64,000 nt of DNA from Bisbaumannia sp015645095. GTDB taxonomy: Bacteria > Pseudomonadota > Gammaproteobacteria > Pseudomonadales > Halomonadaceae. The stretch's first letter is position 1. Each line of letters opens with the position of its first letter. Below are positions 27,288 to 35,163 of this stretch, piece by piece. The notes under the pieces are model-generated. The model saw only the letters and a list, made by a program, of their open reading frames with translations. It did not search any database and was not told where the DNA came from. The stretch covers positions 3,348,001 to 3,412,000 of the forward strand of contig CP141893.1 of the NCBI GenBank assembly GCA_036871055.1. Reading direction: 5' to 3'. A program made the position numbers and the translations under genes.

Positions 27288-27485
27288 CTTCGTTTTCAGG
27301 CTGGCCTCATGAATAAGCAGGGATACAAGGGAACGCAAAGCGAGACTATCCTCCCCACACTGCCGTGTGGCCACCGAGACGAGCCCCTCCCGCAGGAGGC
27401 GGCGCGGCCAATATGACTCGAGGGATACCGAGAGCCCCTGGGCGCCCGACGCCCTGCCGGAACCACGCGGCTCGGCCAGGGGCGC

Positions 27486-27932
27486 CTAGCATACGCCTCG
27501 CGACCGGGCGTAGAGACTCCCGATCACCAGCCCGAACACGACATGCGACAGCAAGGTGGACAGGGGCGCCACCAGCCCGAAGCCCATGCCGAACAGGCCG
27601 GAGCCCGCCATGGGAAAGACCGTGACCATCACCACCAGCCAGGCGACCAGGCCAAACAGCAGGCCGCGCCGCACGTCGCTCCGCCCCGGCAGATAGGGCG
27701 CCAGCAGCCCGAAGAGCAGGCCCCAGACAAGGCTTCCCACCGTGAAATGGATGCCCCAGGCCACCAGCCGGCTGTCCGGCGTGCCGAGCAGGTCCTGCGC
27801 GGCCAGGTTCATGATCTCGATAGGGTCGTACCAGGGAATGATGCCCGCCGACAAGCGCAGGATCATGATCATCGAAATGACCAGGGTGGCCACGAAACCG
27901 GCCAACACTCCCCTTACCAGGCGACAGCCCAT
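27486..27932 (-). CDS. Small integral membrane protein (DUF6789-like)
   Basis: A 148-residue protein with four hydrophobic segments: GFVATLVISMIMIL, VAWGIHFTVGSLVWGLLFGLLAPYL, GLLFGLVAWLVVMVTVFPMAG and LVAPLSTLLSHVVFGLVIGSLYA. The last one has the L-x-H-x-x-F-G element common to this group. Function unknown. ATG 27932 follows GGGAGGT. It follows the metallo-hydrolase gene by 52 bp on the same strand and may share its promoter. Confidence 0.75.
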   Translation of the reverse strand: MGCRLVRGVLAGFVATLVISMIMILRLSAGIIPWYDPIEIMNLAAQDLLGTPDSRLVAWGIHFTVGSLVWGLLFGLLAPYLPGRSDVRRGLLFGLVAWLVVMVTVFPMAGSGLFGMGFGLVAPLSTLLSHVVFGLVIGSLYARSRGVC

Positions 27933-27984
27933 GACGCACCTCCCGGTGCAACGGCTATGCCTTGCAGTATAGGCCGTCCAGGCC

Positions 27985-28641
27985 CTACTCCCGACCGGCA
28001 TCGCGCAACTCGGCGAGGGCCCGCTCGACCAGTTCGGGCCACTCCCCCGGCGCGAGCACCTGATAGCCGCTCTCGCCGCCGAAGGCGCTGGAAAAGACCA
28101 CATCCGGCTCCAGGGGCTTGAGCAGGCCGAGGCTCTCGATCAGTGCCCGCCGATCCTCGACCGTGTTATGACCGGGGATAAAGCCCGCGTGCCAGAGGCC
28201 CTCCTTGCCGCGATAGAGGGTATCGCCGGTGAACAGGTAGCGCCGGCCATGGGGCGAGGCGACCAGGAAACAGGTGCTGCCCGGGCTATGACCCGGCACG
28301 GGAATCGCCTCGATGCCCTCGAGCAGCATCTCGCGCCCCTCGAAGAGCCACTCCGGCTCGCGTACCCGGGCGAAATCGTCGCGCTCGGCCCGGTGACCGC
28401 CCAGGGTCGTCCCGAAGCGTTCGTGGATGGCGTTCAGGCTCTCGCCCAGCTCATCGCGATGACTCAGGAACTGGTAGGCCACCCCACCCAGCTTCGCCAT
28501 CCCCTCGAGCTCGTGGCGATGGCCGGTGTTGTAGAAGAGTACGTTGCCCGCCTCCCGCAGGAGCAGGTAGGCGTGGGTGGAGAGCCCCGGGAAGGGATAT
28601 TCGACCTCGGTTTCCCAGACGTCAGGCTGTAGGCGTCGCAT
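27985..28641 (-). CDS. MBL-fold metallo-hydrolase with altered first metal motif
   Basis: A 218-residue protein. The MBL fold is recognisable from FYNTGHRHELEGMAKLGG, PVPGHSPGSTCFLVASPHGR and YLFTGDTLYRGKEG. The usual H-x-H-x-D-H motif is replaced by LSHRDELGES, so metal binding must differ or be reduced; relatives with SHRDE exist in my memory. ATG 28641 follows GGAGGTGACC; a GTG at 28647 overlaps the ribosome site. Expression is probably controlled by the MerR-type promoter at 28677-28707. Reaction unknown. Confidence 0.82.
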   Translation of the reverse strand: MRRLQPDVWETEVEYPFPGLSTHAYLLLREAGNVLFYNTGHRHELEGMAKLGGVAYQFLSHRDELGESLNAIHERFGTTLGGHRAERDDFARVREPEWLFEGREMLLEGIEAIPVPGHSPGSTCFLVASPHGRRYLFTGDTLYRGKEGLWHAGFIPGHNTVEDRRALIESLGLLKPLEPDVVFSSAFGGESGYQVLAPGEWPELVERALAELRDAGRE

Positions 28642-28676
28642 GGTCACCTCCGGTGATGGCTGTCAGCGTCACCCGG

Positions 28677-28707
28677 AGCCTAAGACCTCGACCTTGCTTG
28701 AGGTCAA
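28677..28707 (-). promoter_or_regulatory. MerR-type (sox-box-like) promoter of the metallo-hydrolase gene
   Basis: On the minus strand: -35 TTGACC (28702-28707), 19-bp spacer, -10-like TAGGCT (28677-28682). The spacer holds the imperfect palindrome GACCTCGACCTTGCTTGAGG TC (28684-28705). This is the same layout and the same -35 half (TTGACCTCAAG) as the soxR-linked promoter at 1457-1487. A different MerR regulator is possible because one half-site differs from the sox consensus. Confidence 0.6.
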
Positions 28708-28783
28708 ATCCCCTCTCGCCAGCCCTTAGAGACATCCAATCAAGGACTGCTCTTGGGCACCCCAAGGACGGCGGCCCCCCCTA

Positions 28784-29617
28784 TCAGCGATACAGTTTCA
28801 GCGCTCGAACACGTTCCTGGTAGGTCTGCAGGCGTTGCTTGAGCTCGCCCCGGCGCCGTGAAGCGATGCCGTGCACCAGGAAATTCAGCGCCGTGGTCAG
28901 GCCGCCGGTCGACTCGAGGATCAGGCCGGTCTTGGTCTGCATGGTGATGAGGTGCGGCGTGGTGACATGCTGGGCGATGCCATATTCGTCGGCGAACACC
29001 ACCAGCTCGGCATCGCGCCTCACGCACTCCTGGGCGAAGGTAATCCCCGCCTCGGCATAGGGGGCGATATCGACCAGGATCAGGCAACTGCGCTCCTTGT
29101 TGCAGTCGAGCCAGGGCCCCATCACGCCACCATAGAGGTTGAGAAACTCCACGCCGGGACGCACCAGCGCCAGGCGATTGGAGAAATCCTCGGCCAAGCC
29201 GCTGACCGTCTGGAAGCCACAGACGAAAACCTTCTCCGCCGCATCGACCACGTCGAGCATCGCCTTCCAGCGCGGTGACTCGAGCTGCTTGGCGAGGTCC
29301 ATCAGGGCCTCGATCTCACGACTGATCGGCTCACCGAGATCACTCCCCGGTCGCTCGACCCGCTCGATCAGGGCGGGATTGAGCAACGACTGCACCCGCA
29401 CCTGGTCGCGTAGCTCCTCCTTCAGGCTCTTCAGGCCGGTATAGCCCAAGCGGCGCAGGAAGCGACTCACCGTATTGGGACTCACCCCGCTCTTGCGAGC
29501 CAGGCTCTCGCCATTCTCGAACACCATGTCATCGAGATTCGCCTGGATATAGGCCGCCAGCGTTCGCTCGGCCGGCGGTAACTCATTGAGCTGACTTTCC
29601 AATTTCTCGGAGAACAT
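28784..29617 (-). CDS. RpiR/MurR-family transcriptional regulator
   Basis: A 277-residue regulator. N-terminal RpiR HTH 1-75 (LPPAERTLAAYIQANLDDMVFENGESLARKSGVSPNTVSRFLRRLG) is followed by a SIS sugar-isomerase-type domain (about 120-260: KVFVCGFQTVSGLAEDFSNR, CLILVDIAPYAEAGITFAQE). SIS domains of the family bind phosphosugars, but here the divergent operon imports a polyamine-like solute, so the ligand is open. ATG 29617 follows AAGGGA; a longer frame to 29728 crosses the operator region. Probably represses or activates the divergent transporter operon. Confidence 0.9.
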   Translation of the reverse strand: MFSEKLESQLNELPPAERTLAAYIQANLDDMVFENGESLARKSGVSPNTVSRFLRRLGYTGLKSLKEELRDQVRVQSLLNPALIERVERPGSDLGEPISREIEALMDLAKQLESPRWKAMLDVVDAAEKVFVCGFQTVSGLAEDFSNRLALVRPGVEFLNLYGGVMGPWLDCNKERSCLILVDIAPYAEAGITFAQECVRRDAELVVFADEYGIAQHVTTPHLITMQTKTGLILESTGGLTTALNFLVHGIASRRRGELKQRLQTYQERVRALKLYR

Positions 29618-29637
29618 GCTTTTCCCTTGAGCGTGCT

Positions 29638-29723
29638 GACAGGACTCTACCTTATAATGGTAGATTTCTGTCTTATACTCATCAAAAGACAGGATCCTGT
29701 CACTCCGACAAAGGACCCTGTCG
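29638..29723. promoter_or_regulatory. Repeated GACAGGA operator candidates between rpiR-type gene and transporter operon
   Basis: The 145-bp divergent region contains GACAGGAC (29638-29645), the perfect palindrome GACAGGATCCTGTC (29688-29701) and a spaced relative GACAAAGGACCCTGTC (29707-29722). Another inverted repeat, CTACC-N7-GGTAG (29648-29664), encloses TATAAT (29653-29658). RpiR-family regulators bind palindromes in such positions, so these are the likely sites. Confidence 0.6.
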
Positions 29724-29762
29724 CCCACTCCGGGCCATCCAACAACAACAAGGAGGCATCAC

Positions 29763-30815
29763 ATGCCCTGTCCCATCCTTCGCTACCTGCCCACGCCCCG
29801 ATTGCTGGGAGCGCTCGGCCTAGGCACCCTCACCCTCTCGCCGGCCTTCGCCGACGGCCAACTCCACCTCTACAACTGGGGGGACTATATCAACCCCGCC
29901 GTGCTCGAGCGATTCAGCGAGGAGTACGACGTCCGGGTCACCCTGGACACCTACGGCAGCAACGAGGAGATGCTCGCCAAGCTCCAGGCTGGCGCCACGG
30001 GTTACGACCTGGTATTCCCCTCGGTGCATATGCAGGACATCCTCTTCCAGCTCGACCTGATCGCCCCGACCACGATCAACCAGAGCGAAGCCTTCAGCAA
30101 CATTGACCCCGATTTCCTGCGCGCTCGGACCGATCCTGAGGGCGAGTATTGCCTGCCCTACGCCTGGGGCACGGTGGGCATTTTCTACAACCGCAATGCG
30201 GTCGAGGAGATAAGCTCCTGGGAGGACTTCTTCGCCGCCGCCCGCGACGGCCAGCGGGTGGCGATGTTAGATGACATGCGCGAAACGCTGGGCGTAGCGC
30301 TGATCGTCAACGGCGACTCGGTCAATACCGACGAGGCGGACGCCCTGACCCACGCCGGCGACTATCTGATCGAACGCCGGCCGCTGATCTCCGCCTTCAC
30401 CTACGACGTGGTGCCCATGGTGCAATCCGGTGACCTGGCCGCTGCCCACTACTTCGTCGGCGCCATGATGTACGTCGACGAGGCCCCGGAGGACCTGGCC
30501 TACGTGATCCCCGAGGAGGGGGCCACCCTCTACCAGGAAAATCTCTGCCTGCTCCGAGACGCTCCCAACCGGGACAACGCCATCCGCTTCATGGAGTTCC
30601 TGCTGCGTCCCGAGATCGCCGCGCTCAATGCCCGACAGCAGAAGAACGGCACCCCCAACCGCGAGGCCCTGGCCCTGCTGCCCGACGAGCTCCGCAATAA
30701 CCCGGCGATCTACCCGCCCGAGGAAGTCATGGCGCGGCTACAGGTCTTCGAGGACCTGGGCGCCGCCGTGCGCCGCTACGACCGCACCTGGATGCGAGTG
30801 CGCACCGCCCGATAA
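29763..30815 (+). CDS. Polyamine-type ABC transporter, periplasmic binding protein
   Basis: PotD/PotF-like solute-binding protein of 350 residues. The signal peptide ends near residue 30 (SPAFA-DG). The mature N-terminus QLHLYNWGDYINPAVLERFS is the family hallmark, followed by VTLDTYGSNEEMLAKLQAGA and YDLVFPSVHM. Ligand-contacting aromatic/acidic residues (YAWGTVGIFYN; YVDEAPEDLAYVIPEEG) are conserved, so a polyamine or related amine is probable. First gene of a five-gene operon; ATG follows AAGGAGG. Confidence 0.88.
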   Translation: MPCPILRYLPTPRLLGALGLGTLTLSPAFADGQLHLYNWGDYINPAVLERFSEEYDVRVTLDTYGSNEEMLAKLQAGATGYDLVFPSVHMQDILFQLDLIAPTTINQSEAFSNIDPDFLRARTDPEGEYCLPYAWGTVGIFYNRNAVEEISSWEDFFAAARDGQRVAMLDDMRETLGVALIVNGDSVNTDEADALTHAGDYLIERRPLISAFTYDVVPMVQSGDLAAAHYFVGAMMYVDEAPEDLAYVIPEEGATLYQENLCLLRDAPNRDNAIRFMEFLLRPEIAALNARQQKNGTPNREALALLPDELRNNPAIYPPEEVMARLQVFEDLGAAVRRYDRTWMRVRTAR

Positions 30816-30874
30816 GCCCCTGCCCCCAGCCATGGATCGACGGTGCCCGGCGGGCGCCGTCCCAGGAGTGCCCG

Positions 30875-31987
30875 ATGAAAGCCACCACCCCCGAGGCGCC
30901 GGTCGTCGAGATCCGCCGCGCTATCAAGCAGTTCCGTACCCCCGAAGGCCAGCGAGTACCCGCCCTGGCCGGCATCGACCTGAGCGTGGGAGCCAAGGAG
31001 TTCGTCACCCTGCTGGGGCCCTCCGGCTGCGGCAAGACCACCCTGCTGCGCACCATCAGCGGCTTCGAGGCCCTCGACGAGGGCTCCATCCAGATCCAGG
31101 GCCAGGAGATGAACCGGGTCCCGCCCCATGCCCGGCCAGTCAATACCGTCTTCCAGAACTATGCTCTCTTTCCCCACCTCTCGGTGGGTGAAAACGTCGG
31201 CTATGGCCTCTCGGTGCGCGGGGTGCCGAAACGTGAGCGCCTGCAACGAGTCGGCGAGGCCCTGGAGATGGTCGGCATGAACGGTCTGCAGCAACGCAGC
31301 CCCAGCCAACTCTCCGGCGGTCAGCAGCAGCGCGTGGCCCTGGCCCGGGCGATCATCAATCGCCCTGCCCTGCTGCTGCTCGACGAGCCGCTCTCGGCCC
31401 TGGACCGCCACCTGCGCCAGACCATGCAGCGCGAGCTCAAGAGCCTGCAGAACGAGCTGGGCATCGCCTTCGTGTTCGTGACCCACGACCAGGAAGAGGC
31501 GCTGACCATGTCGGATCGCATCGTGGTGCTCAACGGCGGCCATATCCAGCAGCAGGGCAAACCCACCGAGATCTACGACCGACCGGTAAATGCCTTCGTC
31601 GCTGAGTTCATCGGCGAGAGCAACCGTTTCAGAGGCACCCTCGAGCCGGGGGACGGTGGACTCGGCCGGCTGTGCCTGGCGGGCGACGAACCCCTGGTCT
31701 TGCGGCGGCCGGCCCAATCCGTGGCGGGTGAGCTGCAGGTGATGCTGCGCCCCGAGCAGTTCTGCGTCCATCCGCCCAGTGGCGACCGCTACGCCAGCCT
31801 GAAGGGGCGGCTCACTGCCAAGGCCTTCGTCGGCCGCGACCTGGAGGTCATCCTCGAGACCCGTGGCGGCCAGCCGATCAAGGCGGCCCTACGTGGCCAC
31901 GACGGCCAGACCCTGGCCGGTCGCGAGCTCGGCGACGAGGTCGCCCTCTGGTACGCCATCGACGCCCCCCATGTGATCGCGGCCTAG
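30875..31987 (+). CDS. Polyamine-type ABC transporter, ATPase subunit
   Basis: PotA-like ATPase of 370 residues: Walker A GPSGCGKTT, Q-loop NTVFQNYALFPHL, signature LSGGQQQR, Walker B LLLLDEPLSALD, switch His in VTHDQEEAL. The C-terminal TOBE-type regulatory domain (about 260-370) includes VMLRPEQFCVHP. Powers import by the two permeases that follow at 9 bp. All catalytic residues are intact. Confidence 0.92.
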   Translation: MKATTPEAPVVEIRRAIKQFRTPEGQRVPALAGIDLSVGAKEFVTLLGPSGCGKTTLLRTISGFEALDEGSIQIQGQEMNRVPPHARPVNTVFQNYALFPHLSVGENVGYGLSVRGVPKRERLQRVGEALEMVGMNGLQQRSPSQLSGGQQQRVALARAIINRPALLLLDEPLSALDRHLRQTMQRELKSLQNELGIAFVFVTHDQEEALTMSDRIVVLNGGHIQQQGKPTEIYDRPVNAFVAEFIGESNRFRGTLEPGDGGLGRLCLAGDEPLVLRRPAQSVAGELQVMLRPEQFCVHPPSGDRYASLKGRLTAKAFVGRDLEVILETRGGQPIKAALRGHDGQTLAGRELGDEVALWYAIDAPHVIAA

Positions 31988-31996
31988 GAGGCGACC

Positions 31997-32956
31997 ATGA
32001 GCACGACACAACTGTCTTCGACCCTCGAGACCGGCGCCGCCCCCAAGGCTCGGTCCCGCCGGCCGCGCTGGAGCCTGATCGCCCTGCTCGGCCCAGTGAC
32101 CGCCTTTCTCGGCGTCTTCTTCTTTATGCCGCTGGCCATCATGGCCGTGTTCAGCCTGCTCGAGCCTGGCCTCTACGGCGGCGTGGTGTGGAACTTCTAT
32201 GCGGATAACTTCGGCCGCATCCTCGGCTGGGCCAATGGCCCTATCGAAGAGTTCGACCCGGTCTACTTGAGCATCCTGATGCGCTCGCTGCGTATTGCCC
32301 TGATCACCGCCGCCCTGTGCCTGCTGGTCTGCTACCCGGTAGCCTTTTGGGTCAGCCGGCTGCCGCCCCGGCGGCGCAACTTCTGCCTGTTCCTGATCAC
32401 CCTGCCCTTCTTCGCCAGTCTGATCGTGCGGCTCTATGCCTGGGTGCTGATCCTTCGTCCCTCGGGCGCGCTCAATGGCCTGCTGGCCTGGCTGGGGATC
32501 AGCGACGCCCCGGTTGGCCTGATCTACACCGAGGCCGCGGTGCTGATCGGCCTGGTCTACATCATGGCCCCCTTCATGTTCCTGCCCCTCTACGCGAGCA
32601 TCGAGAAGCTCGATCGCGGCCTGATCGAAGCCTCCTACGACCTGGGTGCCGGCCGTATCACCACCTTCCGCCGGGTGACCCTGCCGCTCACCCTGCCCGG
32701 CATCATCGGCGGCTCCATCCTGGTGTTCATCCCCACCCTCGGCAACTTCATCGTGCCCTCGCTGCTCGGCGGCGCTCAGGTGCTGATGATCGGCAACCTG
32801 ATCGAGCAACAGTTCCTCCAGGCCCGCAACTGGCCCTTCGGCGCGGCCCTGGCGATGCTAGTGATGAGCGTGGTGCTGGGCCTGCTGACGCTCTATGTGC
32901 GCGCTACCCTGCGCCGCCAGGCAACGGATGTCCCCGGCAAGGAGGCCCAGGCATGA
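31997..32956 (+). CDS. Polyamine-type ABC transporter, permease 1 (PotB/PotH-like)
   Basis: A 319-residue membrane protein with six TM helices. The cytoplasmic coupling (EAA) loop reads EASYDLGAGRITTFRRVTLP, near residue 216. The N-terminal 35 residues are basic and cytoplasmic. The stop overlaps the ATG of permease 2 (ATGA), so the pair is translationally coupled. Confidence 0.92.
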   Translation: MSTTQLSSTLETGAAPKARSRRPRWSLIALLGPVTAFLGVFFFMPLAIMAVFSLLEPGLYGGVVWNFYADNFGRILGWANGPIEEFDPVYLSILMRSLRIALITAALCLLVCYPVAFWVSRLPPRRRNFCLFLITLPFFASLIVRLYAWVLILRPSGALNGLLAWLGISDAPVGLIYTEAAVLIGLVYIMAPFMFLPLYASIEKLDRGLIEASYDLGAGRITTFRRVTLPLTLPGIIGGSILVFIPTLGNFIVPSLLGGAQVLMIGNLIEQQFLQARNWPFGAALAMLVMSVVLGLLTLYVRATLRRQATDVPGKEAQA

Positions 32957-33831
32957 AGACGCTGCTTATCCACGTCAGGAAGCGCCTGCTCACCGGCTAC
33001 GGCCTGCTGTTCTTCGCCTTCCTCTACGCGCCGATCCTGCTGATCGTCGCCTACTCATTCAACTCCAACCCCATCAATATGATGGTCTGGCACGATGTCA
33101 CCCTGGACTGGTATCGCGCGATCTTCGGGCTCCCCCACCAGCTCGGCGACAGCGAGCTCTACGCCGACTCCACCGACCAGCTGCTCGCCGCGGTGCGCAC
33201 CAGCCTAACCGTCGCCCTGACGACCACGCTATTCTCGACCCTGGTCGGCACCCTGACCGCCCTGGCGGTGGCCCGCTACCGCTTCCGCCTGCAGGGCTTC
33301 TATCGCTTCCTGCTGTTTATGCCCATGGTGATGCCAGATATCGTGCTGGGCATCGCCCTGCTGATCTTCTTTATCAGCGTGGGCATGCCGCTGGGCACCG
33401 GCTCGATCATCATCGGACACTGCACCTTCCTGATCAGCTATGTGTTTATCGTCGTCAGCGCCCGGCTGGCGGGCCTGGATACCCGGCTCGAGGAGGCCTC
33501 CGCCGACCTGGGCGCGGGCCCCTGGACGACCTTCCGGCGCATCACCCTGCCGCTGATCGCCCCCGGCGTCATCGGCGGCGCCATGCTCGCCTTTATCATC
33601 TCGATGGACGACCTGGTGATCACCTATTTCATCTCCGGCGTCGATTCCACCACCCTGCCGGTATTTATCTACGGTCTGATTCGCCGCGGCATCAAGCCTG
33701 AGATCAACGCCATCGCCACCCTGCTGATCCTGGCCTCTCTGGCGATCGCCGCCATCGGCCTCTATCTGCGCAACAAGCAGCACTCCGCTACGCCAGCCAC
33801 CCCTGACAAGACCGATCCTGCCAATGACTAA
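32953..33831 (+). CDS. Polyamine-type ABC transporter, permease 2 (PotC/PotI-like)
   Basis: A 292-residue membrane protein. The EAA loop reads EASADLGAGPWTTFRRITLP, and the conserved FIISMDDLVITYFISG of PotC-type permeases follows. ATG 32953 overlaps the previous stop. A much longer reading from 32317 is a frame shadow of permease 1. Its stop overlaps the start of the peptidase gene by 8 bp, tying transport to the peptidase. Confidence 0.92.
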   Translation: MKTLLIHVRKRLLTGYGLLFFAFLYAPILLIVAYSFNSNPINMMVWHDVTLDWYRAIFGLPHQLGDSELYADSTDQLLAAVRTSLTVALTTTLFSTLVGTLTALAVARYRFRLQGFYRFLLFMPMVMPDIVLGIALLIFFISVGMPLGTGSIIIGHCTFLISYVFIVVSARLAGLDTRLEEASADLGAGPWTTFRRITLPLIAPGVIGGAMLAFIISMDDLVITYFISGVDSTTLPVFIYGLIRRGIKPEINAIATLLILASLAIAAIGLYLRNKQHSATPATPDKTDPAND

Positions 33832-34954
33832 GACACTGACTCCGCCGCGCCGCGGCCGCGATCTCGGCCTGCCGTTTCCCGGTACCCCGGGGCCATACAA
33901 CGCCATCACCGATGTACCCGGCATCCATGTCGGCTACGCCACCATCGACCGCCCCACCGCGGACCCGAGGCGCTGGGCCAAGACCGGGGTGACCGCCATC
34001 CTGCCCCGGGGCTTCGCCCGGGAGCCGCAGCCCGTGTGGGCCGGCTACCACGCCCTGAACGGCAACGGCGAGATGACCGGCACCCACTGGATCGACGACG
34101 GCGGTTACTTCGTCGGCCCGCTGTGCATCACCAACTCCCATGGCGTCGGCATCACCCACCACGCCACGGTGCGCTGGATGATCGAGCACTACGCCGAGCG
34201 CTGGCACCACCATCACCTGTGGGCCATGCCGGTGATCGCCGAGACCTACGACGGCGTGCTCAACGATATCAATGGCCTTCATGTGCGTGAGGAGGACGCC
34301 CTGGCGGCGATCCGCGGCGCCCGCTCCAGCCCCCTCGCCGAGGGCAACGTGGGCGGCGGCAACGGCATGATCTGCTACGAGTACAAGGGCGGCACCGGCA
34401 CCGCCTCGCGGCGCCTCAGCGTCGACGGCCGGGACTACACCCTGGGCGTGCTAGTGCAGGCCAACCACGGCATCCGCGACTGGCTGCAGGTGCTCGGCGT
34501 GCCCCTGGGGGAGGCCCTGGGCGACGACCACCGCCTCCCCGGGCTCGACAGCGAACGGGGCTCGATCATCGCGGTGCTGGCCACCGACGCCCCCATGATG
34601 CCCCACCAGCTCAGGCGCCTGGCCAAGCGCGCCGGCCTCGGCATCGGCCGCGGCGGCACCCCCGGCGGCAACAACTCCGGCGATATCTTCCTCGCCTTCA
34701 GCACCGCCAACCCGCGCCCGCTGCCGCAGCTCGCCGAGGCCCACCAGGCCTTCGCCTACCTCAATGACGAGGCCTTCGACCCCTTCTACCTGGCCGCGGT
34801 GGAGGGCGTCGACGAGGCCATCGTCAACGCCATGCTCGCCGCCGAAGACGCCCCGACCCAGCGCCCCCAGGGCGGCATCTGCAAGGCGATCTGCCCCGAC
34901 ACCCTAGTTGAGCTGGTGACAGTGCAGTGCCGTCAGCAACGGGTGGCGAGATAG
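33824..34954 (+). CDS. P1-family (DmpA/BapA-type) self-cleaving aminopeptidase
   Basis: A 376-residue N-terminal-nucleophile hydrolase. Family features: ITDVPGIHVGYATI, TNSHGVGITHHATVRWMIEH, EGNVGGGNGMICYEYKGGTG, VQANHGIRDWL and the autocleavage site GGTPGGNNSGDIFLAF. Ser285 would become the N-terminal catalytic residue of the beta chain. Known members are D-/L-aminopeptidases or beta-peptidyl aminopeptidases. No signal peptide. Its coupling to the ABC importer suggests that it splits the imported amide or peptide-like compound in the cytoplasm; that substrate is inference. Confidence 0.9.
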   Translation: MTKTLTPPRRGRDLGLPFPGTPGPYNAITDVPGIHVGYATIDRPTADPRRWAKTGVTAILPRGFAREPQPVWAGYHALNGNGEMTGTHWIDDGGYFVGPLCITNSHGVGITHHATVRWMIEHYAERWHHHHLWAMPVIAETYDGVLNDINGLHVREEDALAAIRGARSSPLAEGNVGGGNGMICYEYKGGTGTASRRLSVDGRDYTLGVLVQANHGIRDWLQVLGVPLGEALGDDHRLPGLDSERGSIIAVLATDAPMMPHQLRRLAKRAGLGIGRGGTPGGNNSGDIFLAFSTANPRPLPQLAEAHQAFAYLNDEAFDPFYLAAVEGVDEAIVNAMLAAEDAPTQRPQGGICKAICPDTLVELVTVQCRQQRVAR

Positions 34955-35001
34955 CGGAGGAGATAGAGACGGCTGCAAGCCAGAGGAGATAAGCCAGCCA
35001 A

Positions 35002-35022
35002 GCGGCCCCGATCAGGGGCCGC
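35002..35022 (+). terminator. Terminator after the transporter/peptidase operon
   Basis: 8-bp stem GCGGCCCC/GGGGCCGC with GATCA loop, 48 bp past the peptidase stop; no marked T-run. It also marks the left edge of the AT-rich segment. Confidence 0.6.
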
Positions 35023-35163
35023 CTATTGGCGAGGGACAACCCTCAAACAAGGTGCCCTATTACATGAAAGTGGAAAAAGAGGACAACATAGCTCACCCGC
35101 AGAGACTCACGAAGACATAGAAAAGATTATTACAATCACTAATAAACACAGAAAAACCAAAAC

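Larger units (their letters stand above)
25606..27322 (-). mobile_element. Complete IS1380-family insertion sequence (1717 bp)
   Basis: The ends are visible. The left end begins CCCGCCTTATTCACGAAG; the right end read inward begins CCCTGCTTATTCATGAGG, matching at 14 of 18 positions. The element is flanked by the direct repeat ATACAA (25600-25605 and 27323-27328), taken as the target duplication; the family usually makes 4-5 bp, so part may be chance. It holds one intact transposase gene, 232 bp of non-coding left arm and 105 bp of right arm. Removing it and one ATACAA restores a sequence homologous to 39584-39618. Confidence 0.88.

Noticed and set aside
29627..29658. Sigma-70 promoter TTGAGC / TATAAT for the transporter operon
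   Set aside because: The spacer would be 20 bp; only the TATAAT and the operator repeats are reported.
32317..32952. N-terminal extension of permease 2
   Set aside because: It is a frame shadow of permease 1; the ATG at 32953 overlaps the previous stop as usual for this operon.
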